From Syntrophobacterales bacterium (lineage in GTDB: Bacteria; Desulfobacterota; Desulfobaccia; Desulfobaccales; 0-14-0-80-60-11): 19,879 bases of DNA. The translations under genes were made by a program, and so were the position numbers. Shown in pieces: positions 14,800-19,879 of the stretch (position 1 is the stretch's first letter; the number at the start of each line of letters is the position of its first letter). The notes under the pieces were generated by a model, which saw only the letters and a program-made list of their open reading frames with translations, was not told where the DNA came from and made no database searches. The stretch lies in the NCBI GenBank assembly GCA_023229795.1, contig JALNYP010000069.1:1-19879 (forward strand). Direction: 5' to 3'.

Positions 14800-15692
14800 A
14801 TTTCCAACCCTATTTCCAACCCAGGCCGGAAAAATGAGGGTAAAAAGGTCAGGGTTGTTCCCTTGTCCTTGGTGCCACCTGGCGGTGTCGATTAGCTGAT
14901 ATGTAGCGACTCGCCCCGGTGGCGGCCGTCCGTCATTCGCCCTGCCCCTGCCCCTGCCCCTGGCCCCCTTCTCCCTCAATCGCCTCTCCTGGGGTTTCTC
15001 ATGCGGTCAGTTTTCCTGGTGGCGCTCAGCGTCTAAATTTGGCCGGGTAGTTCCAAAGGTGGGCTCATGGCTGGGGGAAAGGGGCAGGGCTTAACCCTCT
15101 CGGCTCAATGCTGGGGGTTCTCAGAGGGTCGCTTTAAAGGAGGGGAGCCGGTCAAAGGCTTATGGGGGAGTGATAGGGATATTCAAGGTGGGGGGCTGTC
15201 TGTGTCGCTCTCATGGCCCTGGTCCTGGTCCTGGCTGGAGAGCTTGTGCGCTAACCTCTTACCTCAGCCCTTGGCCCCCTGCCCCTGTCCTCGTGGTGCC
15301 CCTGTGACCGACCTCTTGCCCTGGCCACGCTGCCCGACCTGCGCTCACGGCGACCTGCTCGGCAACCTGCGCCCCTGTCCTCCACTCCCCCAAGCCCCAA
15401 GGATTTCGGCCCCGGGAAGGCAAACCCTAGGACGGGTCCCATACCCCCCCTATCAATCTATGACCCTCGCAGAAATTTTTCTCTTTTTTTCGTCTGACAA
15501 ATCTGTCAACACCCCCCCCTATCTTTCTGATGCCCAAAAATTTTGCATGAGAAAAACTTCTCCTGAAAGGGGGCTCTGTCCCTCTTTCAGAATGGCCCTA
15601 CAAATGCTTCACGCATTTTTTAAGGGGGGTCTGCATTCAAGGAAAGGGGATAACCGGGGGTGGGGCAAGAGGGAAGGCAAAAGGGAAGGCTG
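14800..15692. other. Non-coding-looking accessory stretch with short repeats and hairpins
   Basis: Starts with a perfect tandem 12-mer (TATTTCCAACCC at 14799-14810 and 14811-14822). A CCCTGC-type microrepeat runs about 14939-14962 and a CCTGGT-type one near 15222-15236. A 208-codon plus-strand frame (15067-15693) is Trp/Pro/Cys-rich and low in complexity, so I do not call it a gene. A hairpin of 11 pairs (7 + one G-U + 3) lies at 15563-15590, and an AAATGC/GCATTT hairpin with following T residues near 15602-15621. A short minus-strand frame ending at 14791 (...WVGNRVGNKK) may be integrase debris. Confidence 0.4.
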
Positions 15693-15703
15693 AGGAGGTA
15701 CCG

Positions 15704-15934
15704 GTGATCCTGGCGGGCGATGTCGGCCAGAAGAAAGGCGGCGACACGCCGTGCCGATTTCTTAATCCTGACGGCCATTCGTCAGCACCGCCCGGTCCCT
15801 CACCTCTGGCCTTTGTGCTCGGGCCCACCCCAGGATTCGACCGCTCCCCATTGCAAACCTCATTTAGATACTTAACCGGGCTTTCCATGGATATGCAGAG
15901 GACAGCTATCAGTGATTTAATTGCCAGGAATTAA
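15704..15934 (+). CDS. Short ORF with a glucokinase-like first eight residues, probably a relic
   Basis: 76 codons from a GTG with a strong AGGAGG 5 nt upstream. The opening MILAGDVG matches the start of ROK/Glk-type glucokinases, where GGTKT should follow; here it diverges at once to QKKGGDTPCR and is Pro/Ser-rich with no kinase motif. It may be a scrap of a glk 5' end, with its ribosome binding site, joined to unrelated DNA, or chance. Its end overlaps the convergent small exported-protein gene by 26 bp. Confidence 0.25.
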   Translation: MILAGDVGQKKGGDTPCRFLNPDGHSSAPPGPSPLAFVLGPTPGFDRSPLQTSFRYLTGLSMDMQRTAISDLIARN

Positions 15935-16238
15935 AAGGCTTCGATCTCGCCGCCTTCCTCATCTTTTTGACTTTAGCCCTGTGGGCCGCCTTGGATTCCT
16001 TGTAGGCTGATTCCCGCCGAGCGTCTTGTGCCCGGGTTTCCTGTTCCTCCTTCATTTTCTTTTGATTATGTCGGTCTTCCGTTTCCCATTCAAACCGTTG
16101 CTTATCGCGTTTTTCTTGCCCTGGATTTGCATATACAGGTTCCCCACTGATGGTATGTCCAATTGACTGTGTTCTTCCAATACTTGGACATAGCATCAGC
16201 CCTATTCCGATTATCAGTGCCACCAGTTTCGATTTCAT
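15909..16238 (-). CDS. Small exported charged protein, unknown function
   Basis: 109 residues from the ATG at 16238, preceded by a GGAGG-containing purine run; an upstream ATG at 16268 would add ten Gly-rich residues and hide the signal. A Sec signal peptide is evident (MKSKLVALIIGIGLMLCP, cleavage near IGRTQS). The mature part is short, very rich in Lys/Glu/Arg/Gln and helical (KRDKQRFEWETEDRHNQKK), with a strongly basic C-terminus. It has no Cys after cleavage and no recognised family. It is a lone minus-strand gene in the accessory region. Confidence 0.6.
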   Translation of the reverse strand: MKSKLVALIIGIGLMLCPSIGRTQSIGHTISGEPVYANPGQEKRDKQRFEWETEDRHNQKKMKEEQETRAQDARRESAYKESKAAHRAKVKKMRKAARSKPFNSWQLNH

Positions 16239-16463
16239 TATCCCCCCTCCTCCCCCCATCACACCCATTTAAACCATCCCAGTCAATCGGGGAAACTACC
16301 GATTTTTGCCCTCGAATTCTCTTACATAATCAGGGATGCTTCGCTGACTGGAAACGGCCCAGGAAATCAGGTGGGGGAAAAAGACCCATACTTGAAATTT
16401 CACCTTAGTTTGAGCTATCATGCCTTCCACCGAAGAGACACGCTCAAGACGTGGGGTGAAAAA

Positions 16464-16649
16464 ATGTCATCTGACAAGAAGGTTCCGCAGCCCTCGAAGC
16501 GGACCGCGACGCCGCCGGACTTGGCCAGAGCGTTGCAAGAACTCTACGCGGAGAAGAACCCGCACCTGCCGCCCCTGGAAAAAATAGCAAAGGCGGCGGC
16601 CGCAAGTTCTCCGTCGAAGAAGCCTTTGAAGGACAAGAACCCACATTAA
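16464..16649 (+). CDS. Small basic hypothetical protein
   Basis: 61 residues if started at the ATG at 16464, with a GGGGTG purine stretch just upstream; the longer frame from 16371 has an unconvincing N-terminus. One amphipathic segment, PDLARALQELYAEKNPHLPPLEKIAKAAAA, is flanked by Lys/Pro/Ser-rich ends. No family is recognised. It could be a small regulator or a decayed end of a larger gene. Confidence 0.4.
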   Translation: MSSDKKVPQPSKRTATPPDLARALQELYAEKNPHLPPLEKIAKAAAASSPSKKPLKDKNPH

Positions 16650-16681
16650 CCGCGAAGTCGGCGGTCCGTTTTCGCCTGGTC

Positions 16682-16717
16682 AGGGTTCAAATCCCTTATT
16701 CGCCGGTTCGAATCCGG
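16682..16717 (+). other. Two adjacent tRNA T-arm-like sequences
   Basis: AGGGTTCAAATCCCT (16682-16696) and CCGGTTCGAATCCGG (16703-16717) each look like a complete T-stem and loop with the conserved TTC-A-ATC core, but no acceptor, D-arm or anticodon arm can be built around them. They may be traces of integration into tRNA genes or degraded tRNAs. Confidence 0.35.
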
Positions 16718-16772
16718 ACACCTGATCTTGTAATTTCAAGGACTTAAAGGGGTTTTTCAAGGAAAATATTAC

Positions 16773-16800
16773 TTGACAATTCAGTCAAGTGTATTATCTT
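16773..16800 (+). promoter_or_regulatory. Promoter-like sequence with overlapping inverted repeat
   Basis: A perfect TTGACA (16773-16778), 16-bp spacer, TATCTT (16795-16800). The -35 lies inside a 7-bp inverted repeat, ACTTGAC-6 nt-GTCAAGT (16771-16790), as expected of an operator. The surrounding DNA is AT-rich. Confidence 0.4.
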
Positions 16801-16807
16801 AATATTT

Positions 16808-16904
16808 GAGCGGTGAGTCCTCTGTAGGTCCCTGGGGCAGGGTCCCTCCATCCGGTGGCACAAACCCCAGGACCGTGGCCTGCAAGGCGCGCTCTTTTTA
16901 TTTT
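16808..16904 (+). ncRNA. Candidate structured small RNA of unknown family
   Basis: Begins about 8 nt after the promoter-like -10 and ends in TTTTTATTTT. Closing pairs GAGCG (16808-16812) and CGCTC (16890-16894). An inner stem has GGTCC (16827-16831) with GGACC (16870-16874) and TGGGG (16833-16837) with CCCCA (16865-16869), interrupted by one bulged C: ten inner pairs plus five outer. No ORF fits. The apical motif of SRP RNA is absent and it is too short for 6S RNA. The T-run overlaps the 3' end of the convergent DUF3800 gene. Confidence 0.3.
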
Positions 16905-17563
16905 GGGGGCAGGTACAAGCTGTCATAGCGGACTTTCCCCTGAAAAACTTCATACCAGCCATTATCCTCTCGCTCGTATTTCCGAAAAATCCCCCAGGAA
17001 AACAGGTCTGCAGCTTGCAGGCAGTGATTGTTAACGGAATCTTCGTGGGTAATCCGAAACATTACTTTTGGGGGGAGACGGCTGGCCAATTCCTTTTGAA
17101 TGTAGGCGTTGAATTCCTGCCGTTCCTTCCGATTTTTCCTCTTGTCTAAGACCAGATTGACTGCCTCAGAGGCATTCTCCAGGGGAAGTTGATCCAGGAT
17201 CAGGCGGGCCAGGTAGTTATAGGTGCGGTCTTTTTGCCTTTGGAGTTCTGGATAAAGCCGATCCTTATTCAGGGTTAGGGCATACAGGCCGAAACGGACT
17301 CCCGAGAGCTGGCGGAAGAAATATTCCTTCACTTCAAAACTGGTGGCGGTAGCCTTGATCTCCTTCACGAGCCTTCGGCGCTTGGGCTTGGGGTTGAGTT
17401 TGCGAGCCAGGGTCTTTTTAACAGCAGAGGCAACCGTCCGGTTTCTCGTGGTGGTGCTTATCGCCAGGATGCAGATAGTAAAATGCCGGGAGCGGCCCGG
17501 CTTGTCAGGGTTAAAGCCCAAATCCCCGCTTTCGTCCAAATATAGAAACCAGGGTCCGGTCAT
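16898..17563 (-). CDS. DUF3800 domain protein
   Basis: 221 residues. The start FLYLDESGDLG (D10, E11) is the DUF3800 signature. Further acidic residues typical of its predicted RNase H-like fold are D140 (NLVLDKRKN) and D186 (CLQAADLFSW). The reaction is unknown; the family is frequent in mobile islands and beside defence genes. The ATG overlaps the stop of the restriction-modification gene as ATGA, so the two are translationally coupled and the product probably belongs to that locus. Length is normal for the family and the frame is intact, which suggests it may still be expressed although its upstream partner has lost its N-terminus. Confidence 0.85.
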   Translation of the reverse strand: MTGPWFLYLDESGDLGFNPDKPGRSRHFTICILAISTTTRNRTVASAVKKTLARKLNPKPKRRRLVKEIKATATSFEVKEYFFRQLSGVRFGLYALTLNKDRLYPELQRQKDRTYNYLARLILDQLPLENASEAVNLVLDKRKNRKERQEFNAYIQKELASRLPPKVMFRITHEDSVNNHCLQAADLFSWGIFRKYEREDNGWYEVFQGKVRYDSLYLPPK

Positions 17564-19122
17564 GGTTGGGGTTTGGCCTGGGGCCAGGGGAAGCAGGATT
17601 CTTTCACGGCCTGGTAATTGGCGTTCAGGGTCGGTTCCATTAAGACAATGGCGGCCAGGCGCCGGGCCATGTTGGTGACTTCTCGGACCTCTGCCATGGT
17701 GAGGGGCCGGCCCAAGAGGTCACGTTCCCGGTAGCTCAACCACTTCTTGATGACCTGATAGCCGCCGATGTAGTAGCCCCAGACCCGGGATGGAATGTTG
17801 CACCAAAAGGCCGACTCGTTCAGGTAAACGTCACAGGTAGTCCTCCCCAAGTGTTCAAGAGCTTGCTCCGGGGTCAGGCCCAGGGCCCCGGCCCCTTCCC
17901 GGATGTCCGCCAATTCTTCCGGGGTGTAATCCCGGGTGATCACCTTGCCCTTGCCCGGCATGGTGATGCCGTCTTTCCCCCCATGGCCCCATCCCACTGT
18001 CAAAGCCAGGTCGCCGACGTCTGGGTTCAGGGTCCCGCCTCCCACTTTGGAGATCACGGCCAGGATTTTCAATTCAGGCCGGATGACGCCGGCCGTCACC
18101 CCCGCAACCGGGGTTTCCGGGTCCAGCAGGGCGGCAAGCTCCCGGCCCAACCGGGCGGAATTTTCCAAGGCCTCCCCGGAGTCGGGAAGGGGCACCCGGG
18201 GCCAGTCCTGGCGGATACCGTCAGCGTTCTCCGTGAGGTAGGCGGGAGCGTAGCCGACGGCCAGGGCGTGGAACCAGATGAGGCTCGCGGTTTCGGGGTC
18301 GGCGTCGGGGTCCGGGAGTCCCAGGCTGGCCAGGTAAGACCGGGCAGCAGGGGAGAGGTTGGCTGTGGGGGTGGAACTCGCCGGAGCTTCAGTCTCAAAA
18401 AGCTCATTCTGCCCATTTTGGGCTTTACCCTTTTGGGAAACAGCTTTCAAGCGAATCGGAAAGCAAAAGGCGTCATCTGCTAAGAGGTGGTCATCAGAGA
18501 GGCCCCTTGCATAATAAAATGGTACTCCCTCAGGAGTCTTTACCCCTTTTACCCGGCTGAGAAGAAAAGAATTCCCTGGCCAGCATTGCTCCCAGAGCGC
18601 AGGGCGAGACCTGTTCCATAGTGGGCTCACCTCGCTATAGTAGCACCAGCGATTATCGAAAGGGCGAAGGGCATAACGGCAGATTCTATCGGCCTGAAAG
18701 GTTTTGACGGCCTGCACCTTTAGGCGAACCTTCTTTGTTTCATAGCCGGCCGCATTCTCGGTTAAGCCGGTTCCCAAGGCTTTCAAAGTTTCCCAGTCAG
18801 TTCCAGGGTCAAAATAGAGCTGCACACGATGCTCAAGAATTGCCCTGTCAATGTCCATTAAACCCCCACCCCGCTTTTCCATGAGGCCGTTGTTCGGCAG
18901 ATCGGCGCACAAATCCGTCAGCTTCGGCCATTCCAAGTAGTGGACCGCCACCTCTGACGGGCGGAATGTGAAGCGATTCGTTACGTGCGGACTGAGGGTC
19001 TGATATTGGGCCTCAAAATCCGGGGCCTTGAGGCTTTCCAGCAGGTCGGCCCGCTTGGTCACCCCCCAAAACTGCCGAAAGCGAACCGCGAGTTTATCTT
19101 CCCGGGCAGCCTTCCGCACCAT
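17560..19122 (-). CDS. Type ISP restriction-modification enzyme, C-terminal half only (5'-truncated)
   Basis: 520 residues from the ATG at 19122; the frame is open to 19182 and its upstream codons (GIRIGTAVAL, then MVRKA) match the segment that follows the NPPY region in ISP/LlaBIII-type enzymes, so homology is cut just before it. Present: the target-recognition part with YALRPFDNRWCYY and LWNRSRPALWEQ, and the terminal block VWGYYIGGYQVIKKWLSYRERDLLGRPLT. Absent: the nuclease, helicase and methyltransferase motifs I and IV that should occupy the first two-thirds. In the complete enzyme this half specifies the DNA site. The stop codon TGA at 19185-19183 closes the frame upstream. A remnant or a stand-alone specificity protein; the former is likelier. 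It overlaps the DUF3800 gene by 4 nt. Confidence 0.8.
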   Translation of the reverse strand: MVRKAAREDKLAVRFRQFWGVTKRADLLESLKAPDFEAQYQTLSPHVTNRFTFRPSEVAVHYLEWPKLTDLCADLPNNGLMEKRGGGLMDIDRAILEHRVQLYFDPGTDWETLKALGTGLTENAAGYETKKVRLKVQAVKTFQADRICRYALRPFDNRWCYYSEVSPLWNRSRPALWEQCWPGNSFLLSRVKGVKTPEGVPFYYARGLSDDHLLADDAFCFPIRLKAVSQKGKAQNGQNELFETEAPASSTPTANLSPAARSYLASLGLPDPDADPETASLIWFHALAVGYAPAYLTENADGIRQDWPRVPLPDSGEALENSARLGRELAALLDPETPVAGVTAGVIRPELKILAVISKVGGGTLNPDVGDLALTVGWGHGGKDGITMPGKGKVITRDYTPEELADIREGAGALGLTPEQALEHLGRTTCDVYLNESAFWCNIPSRVWGYYIGGYQVIKKWLSYRERDLLGRPLTMAEVREVTNMARRLAAIVLMEPTLNANYQAVKESCFPWPQAKPQP

Positions 19123-19182
19123 CAGGGCAACGGCTGTGCCTATCCTGATACCTTCCTTCCTCCCAGACCCTTGTGGGGAGGA

Positions 19183-19394
19183 TCATTTCAGGCATCTGCA
19201 AACGGAGGGGAGCCGGAACCCCGGGTGAAATACAAGGAATGATTCAGGGTAAAAAGTGAAGGTATGACAAGAATAGGTTGAATTTTCAGCAAGTTGATAA
19301 GTGTCGGACCATAGCAGTTAGCCGCTTTTTAATTTTTCTCATTCCTAAGCCGAAATGGGTAAAAGGTGATTTATTTTCATACTTCCGCTGTCGT
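19183..19394 (-). other. Gap before the truncated restriction-modification gene
   Basis: About 210 bp without a supported gene. A CCTCCC/GGGAGG inverted repeat with a 12-nt interior lies at about 19161-19184, just at the point where restriction-modification homology begins. No promoter stands out, and no missing methyltransferase or helicase piece is recognisable. Confidence 0.35.
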
Positions 19395-19879
19395 TTATCC
19401 CTGCTTCGTGAGCTGCTTTCTGCGGTCTGCGCGCTTCTTCCATCTTGCCTCCGACCATTCGTGATAACCTGGCATATCCAAGTAAACCTGTTGGGTAAAG
19501 TCAGCCAGTGTTGGCGAGGGAAAGTTTTCGAAACCGCGATAAGTTCCGAAGGAGAGCAGATAATCGTCATCTTTAATCCAATCTGGCTGATCAATCTTTG
19601 GTCAAAAGATTGTAGTTTTCGAAGATTGTCCAAATAATTTACACGATATCCACCAAACGGGTGTGACATCGAAGTGGTCTCACTCCACGATCTTATATCC
19701 CACCCTGCTTCAATGAGGTCTGATGCGGCGAAAATGAATTCTAACGTATCAGTAAAAAAAACGTAATCGTTCAGGCCGCCTCTCCAAGTAATGTGGCCAC
19801 GGGTAAGAGAGAAGGGGCAAGTTGACTGGTCCGATGAGCTTGAATCGCCGCCACGACATACTCCACGATATTCCGGTCT
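19395..19879 (-). pseudogene. Frameshifted gene of unknown function, 5' end outside window
   Basis: From the window edge one minus-strand frame reads protein-like sequence (TWRGGLNDYVFFTDTLEF, then WSETTSMSHPFGGYRVNYLDN) to about 19604. There it loses character, while the -1 frame, open from 19601, continues convincingly (DQPDWIKDDDYLLSFGTYRG, then DMPGYHEWSEARWKKR) to a TAA at 19397-19395. Restoring one C in the GACC at about 19601 would give SFDPKIDQPDW and join the two. It is thus a one-base deletion or a sequencing error. No family is recognised. It ends about 210 bp before the truncated restriction-modification gene, in the same orientation. Confidence 0.55.

Noticed and set aside
15067..15693. 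208-codon plus-strand ORF
   Set aside because: Composition is Trp/Pro/Cys-rich and repetitive with no domain and no convincing ribosome binding site; it probably reflects GC-skewed repeats.
19286..19600. C-terminal part of the 127-codon minus ORF
   Set aside because: Beyond about 19600 this frame loses protein-like character, whereas the -1 frame carries the convincing continuation.

Overview
The window looks like a chromosomal segment of a GC-rich anaerobe, most likely a Desulfobacterota/deltaproteobacterial lineage (inference). The reasons are a CobA-HemD fusion, an ArsM-type methyltransferase, a DUF362 ferredoxin protein, hemerythrin and rubrerythrin-like oxygen-defence proteins, many palindromic dispersed repeats, and one probable selenoprotein. 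GC-rich housekeeping blocks alternate with AT-rich or decayed accessory DNA.

Layout. (1) 1-2990 is a scrap zone: an AT-rich T5orf172/MUG113-domain gene without a natural 5' end; an intact 982-bp IS1595-family element with an exact 8-bp target duplication; a chimeric relic that includes the trmFO 3' end; and a second, internally deleted IS1595-type relic whose terminal repeat now supplies the stop codon of cobA-hemD. (2) 2971-5750, minus strand: arsM, a small HMA-like gene with an in-frame TGA exactly where the first Cys of the metal motif belongs, and cobA-hemD. A good sigma70-type promoter lies upstream of arsM with an imperfect dyad in its spacer. (3) 5820-8228: an exported helical protein, a hemerythrin, and a DUF362 2x[4Fe-4S] protein. 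(4) 8273-9902: an AT-rich two-gene cassette (DUF6236 protein plus a small membrane protein) inserted in core DNA. (5) 10023-14753: pyrBC (ATGA overlap, a terminator-like hairpin in the leader), Hsp20, a ferritin-like protein, thymidylate kinase, tRNA-Lys(UUU) and tRNA-Glu(UUC). (6) 14754-19879: accessory DNA beyond the tRNA-Glu, with low-complexity sequence, tiny genes, T-arm-like scraps, a candidate structured RNA, a type ISP restriction-modification C-terminal half overlapped by a DUF3800 gene, and a frameshifted gene running off the window.

The observation most worth checking is the arsM-linked gene at 4861-4586. Read through its TGA, it gives an HMA-like protein with a U-x-x-C motif. If real, it is a selenocysteine metal(loid)-binding protein encoded with an arsenite methyltransferase; if not, it is a nonsense-mutated or shortened HMA gene. 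The other notable items are the IS relic that rewrote the HemD C-terminus, the AT-rich DUF6236/membrane-protein pair, and the restriction-modification specificity half without its catalytic domains.
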